Origin: Chitinophagaceae bacterium
GTDB lineage: Bacteria > Bacteroidota > Bacteroidia > Chitinophagales > Chitinophagaceae
Length of the DNA: 64,000 bases
Assembly: GCA_025360525.1 (NCBI GenBank)
Contig: JANYCA010000044.1
Location: 1-64,000 of the forward strand
Direction: 5' to 3'
In this document: one piece after another, positions 27,835 to 37,350 of the stretch
How the letters are laid out: each line of letters begins with the position of its first letter
Position numbering within the stretch: the stretch's first letter is position 1
Position numbers and translations under genes: made by a program
The notes under the pieces: generated by a model
The model's database searches: none
What the model was told of the DNA's origin: nothing
What the model saw: the letters and a program-made list of their open reading frames with translations, nothing else

Positions 27835-28074
27835 GGAAATATAATTAAAAAGACTTCGATTACGACTTTTTTTGTCAGCACTGCAACGGGTGATAAAGTG
27901 TAAAGTATTGGCAAGATCAGGAGCTTTATAAAATTATAATCTATAGCAACCAATGCGACACGATAAGTATGTTACTTGTTCGGGTTATCTATTCCATATA
28001 GAGATTGATATCAAAGAAAGTAGTACGATTGGTATGCAGCACTTAATTGTTTTTTTACCTAAATATAAAATGCG

Positions 28075-28386
28075 ATGAGTAAAAAAAAGCAATCAGTTAA
28101 AGCGCTCTCCGCAGATTCTGTTAACCACATCGAGTGCCGGCCAGAGGATGATATCTATAAAAAGGAAAAAGAAATGCAGGATATAGATCCTGAGGATGTT
28201 ACTGTTACAAAAGCCCCGAATGAGCTGAATGATATACCTGATGAGCTTGACTTTTCTACCAATTTTGATGGAGATGATTTGGATGTGCCAGGCGCTGAAC
28301 TAGACGACGCTGATGAAGAAATTGGTGAGGAGGACGAAGAAAATAATTACTACAGCATAGGCGGCGATAACCACACTGAGTTGTAA
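28075..28386 (+). CDS. Hypothetical acidic protein
   Basis: A 103-residue very acidic protein without recognisable domain. A basic start (MSKKKQSVKA) is followed by long Asp/Glu-rich stretches (ELDDADEEIGEEDEENN). It is likely disordered. Proteins like this occur near HPF and CsbD genes in Bacteroidota, but no function is known. It stands alone between the CsbD terminator and hpf, with a 118-nt gap to hpf. Confidence 0.6.
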   Translation: MSKKKQSVKALSADSVNHIECRPEDDIYKKEKEMQDIDPEDVTVTKAPNELNDIPDELDFSTNFDGDDLDVPGAELDDADEEIGEEDEENNYYSIGGDNHTEL

Positions 28387-28504
28387 GAAGATCACTACGA
28401 TTGAACTATTTATTCGGGCGTTGAATAGAGGTAGATACTCAATAAAAAAATACAGTCGGCTATTTTGTAATTATAAGATGTCTTAAATTTTACAAACAAC
28501 AAAT

Positions 28505-28807
28505 ATGGAAATAACAATTCAGTCAATCCACTTTAATTCCAAATCAGAATTAAATGATTTCATAACGGACAAGGTGGCAAAACTGGCACATCTGTTTGAT
28601 AAAATTGAATGTGCCAGCGTAACGTTGAAACTGGAAAAATCTGATACAAGAGAAAATAAAGTCTGTGATGTACGGCTTGCAGTACCAGGCAATGATTTAT
28701 TTGTTTCAAGGCAAAATGAAACGTTTGAAGCTGCAACCAATGCAGCTGTAGAAGCGTTGATGGAACAAATTAAAAGAATGAAAAGCAAGCTGATGGAGGC
28801 ACAGTAA
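28505..28807 (+). CDS. hpf: HPF/RaiA-family ribosome hibernation factor
   Basis: A 100-residue beta-alpha-beta-beta-beta-alpha protein of the short HPF/RaiA (YfiA) family: MEITIQSIHFNSKSELNDFI, an EKxDTRENKVCDVRLAVPGNDLFVSRQNETFEAA region and a final AVEALMEQIKRMKSKL helix. It binds the 30S decoding region and promotes ribosome hibernation or protection in stationary phase and stress. There is no long C-terminal dimerisation domain, so it is the short form. Confidence 0.87.
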   Translation: MEITIQSIHFNSKSELNDFITDKVAKLAHLFDKIECASVTLKLEKSDTRENKVCDVRLAVPGNDLFVSRQNETFEAATNAAVEALMEQIKRMKSKLMEAQ

Positions 28808-28865
28808 AAAAGCAGTCAGTAACAAGAAAGTAATAAGTATTTAGTTAATAGCATCAATTTTTACA

Positions 28866-29432
28866 ATGAAGAATGTGTTACAATTTGTTGCCATTTCCGG
28901 AAGTTTGCGAAAGGGATCTTATAATACAATGGCTTTACAGGCAGCGCAAAAACTTGCTCCGCCGTCAGTGGTTATTCAACAGTTAACTATTGAAGGTTTG
29001 CCATTATATAATTTTGATCTGTACTCTCACCAACAGCCTGAAACTGCTGAGAAACTTAGTGAGGCTATTAATGAATCCGACGCAGTTATTTTTGTTACGC
29101 CAGAATATAATTATTCAATACCTGGCGTACTTAAAAATGCAATTGACTTTCTTTCCAAACATCCATTAAAACCTTTTGATAATAAACCGGTTGGTATTAT
29201 AAGCGCAAGTCCGGGCATGCTTGGTGGTGTAAGGGCACAATATCATTTGCGGCAGATTATGGTGGCTGTAAATGCTGTAGTTTTGAACCAGCCCGAAGTT
29301 ATGATTGCACAAGCCAACACAAAATTTGACGGAGAGGGCAACCTCGTTGATAAAAATACCAAAGAGTTTATCAGTAAATTTATTTTGGGGTTGGAGTCGC
29401 TCACAAATAGAATAAAAATAAGGGACCTTTAA
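28866..29432 (+). CDS. NAD(P)H-dependent FMN reductase
   Basis: A 188-residue flavodoxin-fold enzyme. The FMN phosphate loop is AISGSLRKGSYNTMA (about 9-23); VTPEYNYSIPGVLKNAIDFLS (about 78-98) is the flavin-binding motif of the NADPH-dependent FMN reductase (ChrR/YieF/azoreductase) group. It reduces FMN, quinones or similar acceptors in the cytoplasm, a redox-stress role. Its TAA stop overlaps the ATG of the next oxidoreductase (TAATG), so the two are co-translated. Confidence 0.88.
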   Translation: MKNVLQFVAISGSLRKGSYNTMALQAAQKLAPPSVVIQQLTIEGLPLYNFDLYSHQQPETAEKLSEAINESDAVIFVTPEYNYSIPGVLKNAIDFLSKHPLKPFDNKPVGIISASPGMLGGVRAQYHLRQIMVAVNAVVLNQPEVMIAQANTKFDGEGNLVDKNTKEFISKFILGLESLTNRIKIRDL

Positions 29433-30448
29433 TGTCTCAAACAAAATCAATGACTACTAAACAAATTGTTTTAACCTCAAGACCAAAAGGTACACCTACT
29501 CCTGAAGATTTTCGAATTGAAAATGTTGAGTTACAGGCAATGAAAGAAAATGAACTGCTATTGCAAGGCATTTATTATTCTGTGGATCCGTACATGAGGG
29601 GAAGAATGAATGATACTAAATCTTATACTGCTCCATTTAAGGTGGGGCACCCGATTGAGGGTGGTGTGGTGGCAAAAGTTATTGGCAGTAAATTAGCCGA
29701 TTTTAAAACAGGCGATATCGTATTGGGGCTGTTACCCTGGAGTGAAAAAATAGTTGCACTTGCAACCGGAGTAAAAAAAATTGATGCAACAAAAGTGCCT
29801 CCAAGTTATTACCTCGGTATTTTGGGTATGCCGGGGTTAACTGCCTATTTTGGCTTAATGGATATTACCAAACCAAAAGCTGGCGAAACTGTAGTAGTAT
29901 CCGGTGCTGCCGGTGCAGTTGGTGTGGTGGTTGGGCAAATAGCAAAAATTCAAGGTTGTCGTGTTATTGGTATTGCAGGTTCACATGATAAAATCAAATT
30001 GTTAAAAGAAGAATTTGGCTTTGATGAAGCCATCAACTATAAAACTACTGCCGATATAAGGCAGGAGATTGCCCGCCTTTGCCCCAATGGGGTAGATGTT
30101 TATTTCGACAATGTAGGTGGTACAATATCTGATGCAGTTATTAGTAATGTAAATTTTCATGCACGCATTGCGTTGTGCGGCCAGATATCTTTGTACAACA
30201 GCACCGAAGTACCTATGGGACCAAGATTGCAGCCTATGTTGCTAACAAGAAGTGTATTGCTGCAGGGTTTTATTATAAGTAATTATCAAAGCCGTTTTCC
30301 CGAGGGAATTCAGCAATTGGCACAGTGGTTAACTGCCGGAAAATTAAAATATACTGAGACTATCATACATGGTTTTACTCAATTACCTGTTGCATTGATT
30401 GGGTTATTTAAAGGCGAGAATAAAGGCAAGATGGTGGTAGAAGCATAA
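29432..30448 (+). CDS. Zinc-independent medium-chain NADP-dependent oxidoreductase
   Basis: A 338-residue MDR-superfamily enzyme of the curcumin/double-bond reductase type (CurA-like). An N-terminal catalytic region contains SVDPYMRGRMN, and the Rossmann domain has the AAGAVGVVVGQIAKIQGCRVIG nucleotide loop and the FDNVGG motif. Zinc ligands are absent. It reduces alpha,beta-unsaturated carbonyls with NADPH, detoxifying reactive aldehydes. Its ATG overlaps the FMN reductase stop; an alternative ATG is six codons later (MTTKQ). Confidence 0.88.
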   Translation: MSQTKSMTTKQIVLTSRPKGTPTPEDFRIENVELQAMKENELLLQGIYYSVDPYMRGRMNDTKSYTAPFKVGHPIEGGVVAKVIGSKLADFKTGDIVLGLLPWSEKIVALATGVKKIDATKVPPSYYLGILGMPGLTAYFGLMDITKPKAGETVVVSGAAGAVGVVVGQIAKIQGCRVIGIAGSHDKIKLLKEEFGFDEAINYKTTADIRQEIARLCPNGVDVYFDNVGGTISDAVISNVNFHARIALCGQISLYNSTEVPMGPRLQPMLLTRSVLLQGFIISNYQSRFPEGIQQLAQWLTAGKLKYTETIIHGFTQLPVALIGLFKGENKGKMVVEA

Positions 30449-30712
30449 GATGGGTGCACGGAAACAAATCCTGGAAAAATTGCATCCAAACTTCGGTTTA
30501 CTGATGAGCGCTTTACATTGATGCCAGTAGGCTTGGTAACATAAAAAATAACGCTACAGAAATACCAATAAAAAGTTTTGACTGCCTATTATTTTAAGGC
30601 TTTCATTTTTATCTAAAATGTGCAATATTACTGCAATTATCAGCTTGCTCACAGTAATAGAAATGCTTTAAGAAAACCTTATATTTACAGGCACAACCAA
30701 GTTATTAAACCT

Positions 30713-31843
30713 ATGGCTTTACAGCATCCGTCTGCCTTTTACGATAAATTGAACCGTAGCTTAATAAGCATTGTGTTGATTTTCCTCATCCTGTTTTGGG
30801 CCCAGCATATTTTAATTCCCGTAGCATTTGCAACTTTGTTTGCGCTGCTACTGGTTACGCTTTGCAATTTTTTTGAACGGCTGGGCATTAGCAGGGGGTT
30901 GTCTGCTTTGTTTTCGACGCTGCTATTTATTTTGGCAGGTACTGTTGTATTGTTTTTTATTTCAACACAGATAGCCGCATTTAAAAATGATCTTCCCAAA
31001 CTAACCAATTTATTATTAGCCGGACTCGATCAATTCCAGGCATGGATTGTGCGAAAATTTAACGTCAGCACTTATAGTATTGATGAGTTTATTCATAGTG
31101 CTACTACCAAGGCGCTTTCCAATTCTACCAGTATCATTGAAACAACTGTAGGTACAGTATCGGGTGCGCTCATTTACTTGGTGTTGATACCCATTTATAC
31201 AATGTTGTTATTGTATTATCGTGGATTAATTGTACGGTTTTTTGTTACTGTATTCCATCCAAAACATACAGGAGTAGTAATGGGCGTATTGTTGAAAGTA
31301 CGCTATGTAATAAAAGTTTATATCCTCGGGTTATTTATTGAAATGGCAATTGTAGCAGTAATGAATTGCACAGGATTTTTATTATTAGGTGTCAAGTATG
31401 CTTTTCTGTTGGGGGTAATTGCGGCTTTATTAAATGTAATACCCTACCTGGGAATTTTTACGGCTTGCGCAATCAGTTTGTTGGTTACATCTACCACAAA
31501 TACGCCCGGGACTGTAGCGGGTGTTGGTTTGGTATTATTGGTAGTACATCTTATAGATGCCAATATTATTTTACCAAAAGTAGTTGGCTCAAAAGTAAAA
31601 ATTAATGTATTAGTTACTTTACTTTCGGTGTTGGTGGGAAGTGCACTGTGGGGCATCGCAGGCATGTTTCTTTTTATTCCTATTGCTGCGGTATTAAAAA
31701 TAATTTTCGATTCGGTAGAAGAACTAAAACCATGGGGACTATTGCTTGGAGAAGAAGCCAGTTCTGTTGCGCCAAAACCGGCACGTAAATGGAAAAATTT
31801 GTTCAGCAGTAAAAATAAAAAAAGAAGCCCTGCTGTTAAGTAA
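30713..31843 (+). CDS. AI-2E family (TerC/PerM-type) transporter
   Basis: A 376-residue polytopic membrane protein, starting at the ATG at 30713 (MALQHPSAFYDKL); the open frame extends upstream to 30620, but the added residues do not fit the family. It has about seven to eight helices: two N-terminal (IVLIFLILFWAQHILIPVAF), TM3 in the ALFSTLLFILAGTVVL region, and the PxLGVIAALLNVIPYLGI and LVVHLIDANIILPKVVG motifs typical of the AI-2E family. The substrates of this family are uncertain. Monocistronic. Confidence 0.85.
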   Translation: MALQHPSAFYDKLNRSLISIVLIFLILFWAQHILIPVAFATLFALLLVTLCNFFERLGISRGLSALFSTLLFILAGTVVLFFISTQIAAFKNDLPKLTNLLLAGLDQFQAWIVRKFNVSTYSIDEFIHSATTKALSNSTSIIETTVGTVSGALIYLVLIPIYTMLLLYYRGLIVRFFVTVFHPKHTGVVMGVLLKVRYVIKVYILGLFIEMAIVAVMNCTGFLLLGVKYAFLLGVIAALLNVIPYLGIFTACAISLLVTSTTNTPGTVAGVGLVLLVVHLIDANIILPKVVGSKVKINVLVTLLSVLVGSALWGIAGMFLFIPIAAVLKIIFDSVEELKPWGLLLGEEASSVAPKPARKWKNLFSSKNKKRSPAVK

Positions 31844-31992
31844 AATTTACTGCTGCAAAGCGAGGGTTTTAATTAGTGGTTTGCAATTTACTGCGTGAAA
31901 AAATCCCCAATACCCGCTAAAATAACCTGTAGTTTATTTATTGATGCAGAATATTTACAAAACGATTAATAAATTTTTTACTGCTGATAAAG

Positions 31993-33069
31993 TTATTCTG
32001 CTTTTAAATACACTTTAAACTCCGAACCTTTTCCCGGCTCGCTTACCAGCACAATTTTACCACCCGCATTGTTGACTATTTCTTTTACAAGGTATAGCCC
32101 AACACCCGAGCCTTCAATTTCATTTTCTACTCTGTAATATTTATAAAATATCGTTTCCTGCTTGGCTACATCAACGCCAATACCATTGTCTTTTACGGAA
32201 ATAATGATGAATCCATCTTCCTGCTCCGTTTTAATATGTATTTCACATTTACCTTCCGTTGATCTGAATTTTATGGCATTACTAACCAGGTTGTAAACAA
32301 TACTCCTAAGCTTTCTCCTGGAGAAAGTGATTTCCGAAACACCGATATCAATTTTAATAACAGTACCCGATTGCTTGATGTTTTCATTAAGGGTAAGGCG
32401 CACATCCTCTAAAATGTGTTCAAAGTTTAATAATTCTGATTCAGTTTTATATTTGTGTTCCTGCTTTCTTGCATCTGTTAGTTCCCCAATAATGTGCTTC
32501 ATTTTTCTAACAGCATTTTCTACAATTTTAAACAACATTTTAGATTCTGCAGGGTCATCTTCAGATGCATTTTTATATAAGTCAATGGCAAGTACCAGGT
32601 TGGTAAGCGGTGTTTTAATATCATGAGAAATGGTGTCCAGCAAAATTTCATGATCGGCAATCAATTTTTCCTGCTCTTTTAAATCTTTTATTCGCATGGT
32701 AATTTCCACAAATGTTATAATTACCCCGTTCGGTTTATTGGTTCTCATCGTCACGTAGGGAATAATGTTCATCTGATACCATTTAAACTCATTTGTCTGA
32801 ATTTCTTTTTCAAGAATTTCATTACTTTCAATTACCTGGTGGATATTTTCTATTATGGAGGGAAAACGGGTATTATCTATAACCTCGTTAATTAATTTTC
32901 CTAAATCATCTGCTGAAAGCTTAAACTGTTTCATAGCAGGGGGCGTAAATTTTCGTAATACCAAATTGGCATCTACAAATAGCTGGGGTATGATGGTGTT
33001 TCTAAAATAGTTTTCAAGTTCATCATTCAGCTCCTGAAGATTTTCAATCTGATCATTTTTTGTCGACAT
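31993..33069 (-). CDS. PAS-domain sensor histidine kinase
   Basis: A 358-residue cytoplasmic kinase starting at ATG 33069 (MSTKNDQ); an upstream TTG frame (33105) is less likely. The N-terminal PAS domain (about 20-125) resembles the CheR-associated PAS type (IIPQLFVDANLVLRKFTPPAMKQF, described by its ends). HisKA carries HDIKTPLTN, and the HATPase domain has SNAIKFRS (N-box), DNGIGVD and GSGVGLYLVK. No membrane segment, so it senses an intracellular cue. Response regulators at 37351 or 55571 could be partners. The MITE copy lies just upstream of its promoter region. Confidence 0.88.
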   Translation of the reverse strand: MSTKNDQIENLQELNDELENYFRNTIIPQLFVDANLVLRKFTPPAMKQFKLSADDLGKLINEVIDNTRFPSIIENIHQVIESNEILEKEIQTNEFKWYQMNIIPYVTMRTNKPNGVIITFVEITMRIKDLKEQEKLIADHEILLDTISHDIKTPLTNLVLAIDLYKNASEDDPAESKMLFKIVENAVRKMKHIIGELTDARKQEHKYKTESELLNFEHILEDVRLTLNENIKQSGTVIKIDIGVSEITFSRRKLRSIVYNLVSNAIKFRSTEGKCEIHIKTEQEDGFIIISVKDNGIGVDVAKQETIFYKYYRVENEIEGSGVGLYLVKEIVNNAGGKIVLVSEPGKGSEFKVYLKAE

Positions 33070-33105
33070 ATTAGGAGATAGGTTTTTGAAGTTAAATAAA
33101 CTCAA

Positions 33106-33771
33106 ATTTTACGAACTGCAAGTTAACACTTATTAATTTATATGCTAAGTTCGAACGAGATTGGGTGTATTTCAGATTAGCTACGCAGTACGGCTGCAAA
33201 AAAGCCCATATACACCGAATGATTGACCTCACCCCCAACCTCTCTCCGAAGGAGAGGGGAGCCTGACTCTAAAAATTAGGCAACTCATTTTTATTGACTA
33301 CCAGTAGGTTAGCAATGGTGTGTATATAATTGTCGCAGGGTGTTCAATACGAACAGATGCAGGGGTTTCAATGAGAACGCCCATTCTAAAGCACTAGCTC
33401 CCCTTTAGGGGATGGGGGCAAAAGCGACAATTTGAAAAGCACCCACGAGATTATCTGTTACTGGATAGTAGCGATATGTTTGGTGAATTTCTTGATGTCG
33501 AAAATCCTGGAGGATTTTATCCCGGATGCGCTGCACATTTACATCCTTACCACCGTCAAATTAAAGCAGCTATAATAGGCATTAATGAACAAATGTTTAT
33601 CGTTAACATCTTATAAAAATAACTGGAACTGCATTTGCTGTTAATGAAACTGCGGAGGCACCCTGTTGCTCCAAACGAACAATGCTTTTTCATTATGAAT
33701 GATTTACCTTTAACTAAACAAGAAAGAGGTCTTTATTTATTAAGAAAAAGCAACCAGCCCATCAACTTAGT
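33106..33771. other. Intergenic region with a MITE insertion and open-frame remnants
   Basis: These 666 nt separate divergent genes, the PAS kinase (minus) and the CheB/CheR fusion (plus). The centre is a MITE-like element (33163-33444). Deleting it and one copy of the target duplication restores a 76-codon open frame (33096 to 33616) ending TAA, without an obvious start codon. A 26-codon ORF (33695-33775) overlaps the fusion gene's start. The rest carries no recognised signal. Confidence 0.5.
33163..33444. mobile_element. MITE-like element copy 1 (282 bp, perfect 8-bp target duplication)
   Basis: Terminal inverted repeats match the family consensus GGGTGCATTTCAAATTGTCG: left end 33163-33186 (GGGTGTATTTCAGATTAGC..), right end 33424-33444 (complement reads GGGTGCTTTTCAAATTGTCG). 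The element is flanked by ACGAGATT at 33155-33162 and again at 33445-33452, an exact 8-bp target-site duplication. Internally it holds module A (33179-33331, shared with copy 2) and module B (about 33332-33423, shared with copy 3). No ORF of transposase size, so it is non-autonomous. Confidence 0.82.
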
Positions 33772-33775
33772 ATGA
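33695..33775 (+). CDS. Possible 26-residue upstream ORF coupled to the CheB/CheR fusion
   Basis: MNDLPLTKQERGLYLLRKSNQPINLV is a 26-codon ORF whose TGA stop overlaps the ATG of the 1096-residue kinase (ATGA). This arrangement permits translational coupling. No family is recognised and no ribosome-binding site stands out, so this may be chance. Confidence 0.3.
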   Translation: MNDLPLTKQERGLYLLRKSNQPINLV

Positions 33776-36700
33776 ACGCAACTAATAAGGATAAACACTC
33801 CATTCTTTCACAAAACCTCTTTCCTGTTGTAGGGATTGGCGCATCGGCCGGAGGTTTAGATGCCTTTAAAAAACTCATCCAAACTATACCTGAACATTCA
33901 GGCATGGCTTACATACTGGTGCAACATTTGCACCCCGGCCACGAAAGTGCGCTACCCGAAATTTTACAAAGGGTTACACCCATTCCTGTTGTAGAAATAA
34001 GTGATAATGTTGAAGTAAAACCAGATCATATTTACGTAATTCCCTCCAATAAATTGCTGGTGGCAAATGATGGTGTATTGCAACTAAGCCCCAGATCTGC
34101 AATAGATAAATTAAACTTACCGATCGACGTATTTTTTTCGTCATTGGCACAAGTGCACCAATCGCACGCAATTGGTGTGGTATTATCCGGCACCGGATCT
34201 GATGGTACCGTCGGTTTGCAGCTTATAAAAGAGCAAGGCGGTATTACCTTTGCACAGGAACCTTCAACAACCGCTTATAAAGGCATGCCCCAGCACGCTA
34301 TCGATGCGGCCATTGTTGATTTTATTATTGCTCCGGAGAATATTTCCGGCAAACTAATGGAGTTGCAGCGATCGTACAAAATAAGCAAAACGAGTATCAT
34401 AAACGATTCAAAAGATAAAGTGGTAGAAGATGCCTTCCGGCAGGTATTCGTATTGTTAAGGACAAAAGTGGGGGTAGACTTTAATTTTTATAAACAAACA
34501 ACTGTTCGCCGGCGTATCATCCGGCGGATGCAAATGGTAAAAATCGACAGCATAACAGATTACGTGAATTACGTAAAAAATAATAAACCCGAGGTGGATA
34601 TTTTATTTCAGGATTTGTTGATACCAGTCACCTCATTTTTTAGAGACAAGGCAACATTTGATATACTGTGCGATACAGTTCTCCCTGAAATAATTAAAAA
34701 TATAAAAATACAAGAGCCCATCCGCATTTGGGTTGCCGGCTGTTCAACAGGGCAGGAAGCTTTCTCTATCGCCATTTGTTTGCACGAATTTTTAGGAGAA
34801 AATGAGAACAATACCAGGGTACAGATTTTTGCTACCGATCTTTCTGAAAAAGCCATTAAAATTGCCCGTGCGGGCATCTACTCCCAAAAAGAACTAGAAG
34901 GTATTTCGGATAGTAGGCTCTCGCAGTTTTTTGATAAAACAAAAGATGGTAAGTGCTTGATTAAAAAGCCAGTGAGGGATATGTGTGTGTTTGCTGTGCA
35001 TGATTTTTTAAAAGACCCGCCATTCGCAAAAATCAATTTAATCAGTTGCAGAAACGTATTAATTTACTTAGAGCCTTTTTTACAGAAAAAAGCATTGGCT
35101 GTTTTCCATTATGCCTTAAATGAAAAAGGTATGTTATTGTTGGGGAAATCAGAAGCCCCGGTTAGCACCAGCGAACTGTTTTTGCCATTTGGCAAAAACG
35201 TTAAACTATATGCCAGAAAGCAGGTGCCCGGCCGTTTTACAAATATTATAGGAAATTCCGGCAATGCTGATAAAAGAGAAAATGATGCAGCTTTAGTTGA
35301 TAATATTTTAAAATCAAACGATTTTCAGAAGAATGCAGATGAAATTCTATTGGCAAAATATATGCCTGTGGGTGTAATTGTAAATGAACAATATGAAATT
35401 GTACAGTTTCGTGGCCTAACGGCGACGTACCTGGAATCTGCCCCCGGCAAGGCAAGCTTTAATGTTTTAAAAATGGCTAAAGAAGGCCTTGCGCTGGAAA
35501 TCCGAAATGCTTTGCACAAGGTAAAAGAAACCAAAGCGCCTTTCACAATGTGGGGCATTCCCTTTGCTAATGGTAAAAAAATGGTAACCATCGATGCTAT
35601 TCCCTTATTAAATACGGTTGATTTGCATTTTTTAATCCTGTTTAAAGACATTGATATTTTAGCTGTAGATGTTGCTGGTGCAGGTATTAAAAGCAAAGAA
35701 CAGCATACAAAGATTAAAAAAGATCAACAGGAAATTCGCATTATGCAGTTAGAAAAAGAACTGTCAAGGGCAAAACAAGATATGATCAGCATTACTGAAG
35801 AGCAGGAGGCGTTAAATGAAGTACTACAGAGTGCTAATGAAGAATTATTAAGCGGTAGCGAAGAACTGCAAAGCCTTAATGAAGAACTGGAAACCAGTAA
35901 AGAAGAATTGCAAAGTTCCAACGAAGAATTGGTTTGTGTAAACCTGGAACTAACAGAAGATATAACAGGTAGAAAAATTAGGCAGGAAGCTGATGAGACT
36001 TTTAGGATTCTGGCGAATGCCATGCCTCAAAAAATGTGGACTGCAGATGGAGACGGCTTGGTAAATTACTTTAACCAGCAATGGTACGATTTTACCCATA
36101 ATACCTTTGATGAGTTAAAAGGCTTTGGTTGGCAGCAAATCATCCATCCCGATGACTTGAATCAAAACAAAAAAATCTGGGAAAACGCTGTCCGCACAGG
36201 AAGCGAATTTGAGTTTGAACACCGGTTTCGTTGTTTTGACGGAACTTACCGCTGGCATTTAAGCCGTGGGGTTGCCCAAAAGAATGAGGCAGGTAGAGTG
36301 ATTCTTTGGATAGGAACTAATACGGATATCCATGTGCAGAAAATGAAAGAACAACAAAAGGATGAATTCATTGGTATTGCCAGTCACGAAATAAAAACGC
36401 CCCTTACAATGGTTAAAGCCTATCTGCAATTGATGGAACTTGCTTTGGATGGTCAAGATTCAAATGCATACCTGTACGCTAAAAAAGCAAATCAATCGGT
36501 AGCAAGATTGAATGATTTGATTTCCGAATTATTGGATGCAAGTAAAATACAAAATGGCAAATTAGACTATAATATTACCAGATTCAGTTTTGATGAATTC
36601 ATTGATCAAACAATTGAAAGTTTTCGATACACTTCACCCACACACCTCATTGTGAAAACCGGCGAGGTACACCGGCAGGTTGCTGGAGATAAAGAAAGAT

Positions 36701-37062
36701 TACAACAGGTAATAGTCAACTTACTGAGTAATGCCATCAAGTATTCGCCTGGAAAAACAAAAGTTTTTATTGATATAAAGATGGTGGACGGTGACGGTAA
36801 TGTAAATGTATCAGTAAAAGATAATGGCATCGGTATAGCACCTAATCATTTGTCTAAAATATTTGAGCGGTATTACCGGGTAGAAGCTCATGCCATTCGA
36901 TTTCAAGGTCTTGGTATTGGGTTATATATTTCATCAGAAATTATTCAACGTCACAACGGGAAAATATGGGCTGTAAGTGAAGAAGGAAAGGGAAGCACTT
37001 TTTCTTTTAACATACCGGTGCAAACAGGTAAAAATCAGGTAAATGCAAGCCCTGTAAAGTGA
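33772..37062 (+). CDS. CheB-CheR-PAS-histidine kinase fusion
   Basis: A 1096-residue cytoplasmic fusion. A CheB methylesterase domain (about 18-200) has GIGASAGGLDAF with catalytic S25, H52 and the SGTGSDGTVG loop. A CheR methyltransferase domain (about 215-490) has AGCSTGQEAFSIAI (SAM loop) and SCRNVLIYLEP. A PAS-like domain (about 520-640) precedes a long coiled coil (about 650-745, heptads of EELQSLNEELETSKEEL). A second PAS (about 750-865) is followed by HisKA with H872 (ASHEIKTPLT) and HATPase (NLLSNAIKYSP, DNGIGIA, LGIGLYI). No chemotaxis genes are nearby, so it is a signalling hybrid rather than an adaptation enzyme. Confidence 0.93.
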   Translation: MNATNKDKHSILSQNLFPVVGIGASAGGLDAFKKLIQTIPEHSGMAYILVQHLHPGHESALPEILQRVTPIPVVEISDNVEVKPDHIYVIPSNKLLVANDGVLQLSPRSAIDKLNLPIDVFFSSLAQVHQSHAIGVVLSGTGSDGTVGLQLIKEQGGITFAQEPSTTAYKGMPQHAIDAAIVDFIIAPENISGKLMELQRSYKISKTSIINDSKDKVVEDAFRQVFVLLRTKVGVDFNFYKQTTVRRRIIRRMQMVKIDSITDYVNYVKNNKPEVDILFQDLLIPVTSFFRDKATFDILCDTVLPEIIKNIKIQEPIRIWVAGCSTGQEAFSIAICLHEFLGENENNTRVQIFATDLSEKAIKIARAGIYSQKELEGISDSRLSQFFDKTKDGKCLIKKPVRDMCVFAVHDFLKDPPFAKINLISCRNVLIYLEPFLQKKALAVFHYALNEKGMLLLGKSEAPVSTSELFLPFGKNVKLYARKQVPGRFTNIIGNSGNADKRENDAALVDNILKSNDFQKNADEILLAKYMPVGVIVNEQYEIVQFRGLTATYLESAPGKASFNVLKMAKEGLALEIRNALHKVKETKAPFTMWGIPFANGKKMVTIDAIPLLNTVDLHFLILFKDIDILAVDVAGAGIKSKEQHTKIKKDQQEIRIMQLEKELSRAKQDMISITEEQEALNEVLQSANEELLSGSEELQSLNEELETSKEELQSSNEELVCVNLELTEDITGRKIRQEADETFRILANAMPQKMWTADGDGLVNYFNQQWYDFTHNTFDELKGFGWQQIIHPDDLNQNKKIWENAVRTGSEFEFEHRFRCFDGTYRWHLSRGVAQKNEAGRVILWIGTNTDIHVQKMKEQQKDEFIGIASHEIKTPLTMVKAYLQLMELALDGQDSNAYLYAKKANQSVARLNDLISELLDASKIQNGKLDYNITRFSFDEFIDQTIESFRYTSPTHLIVKTGEVHRQVAGDKERLQQVIVNLLSNAIKYSPGKTKVFIDIKMVDGDGNVNVSVKDNGIGIAPNHLSKIFERYYRVEAHAIRFQGLGIGLYISSEIIQRHNGKIWAVSEEGKGSTFSFNIPVQTGKNQVNASPVK

Positions 37063-37350
37063 GCAGGTGTTCAATGATCGTTTGCAAAAGTGAAAGTTAA
37101 AAATAAAAATAAAAAGTAAAGGCAAAGAAAGTGTAGCAGCTGGTTCGCAATTAATACCTTCGTCTTTATGCACTTTTTTATCAACCTGTTCCAAAAAATG
37201 AGGATGAAAAGTAAGCAGAGACCAAATCAACAAGGGATGAGCTTTCGGGGATATAATACTTAGCCCAATGAAAAATAGTGTGTTTACAAATGATACAAAG
37301 CAATAAAATATCGGGGGTTTTATCCATGGGTACAAATAATAAGTAAGATA

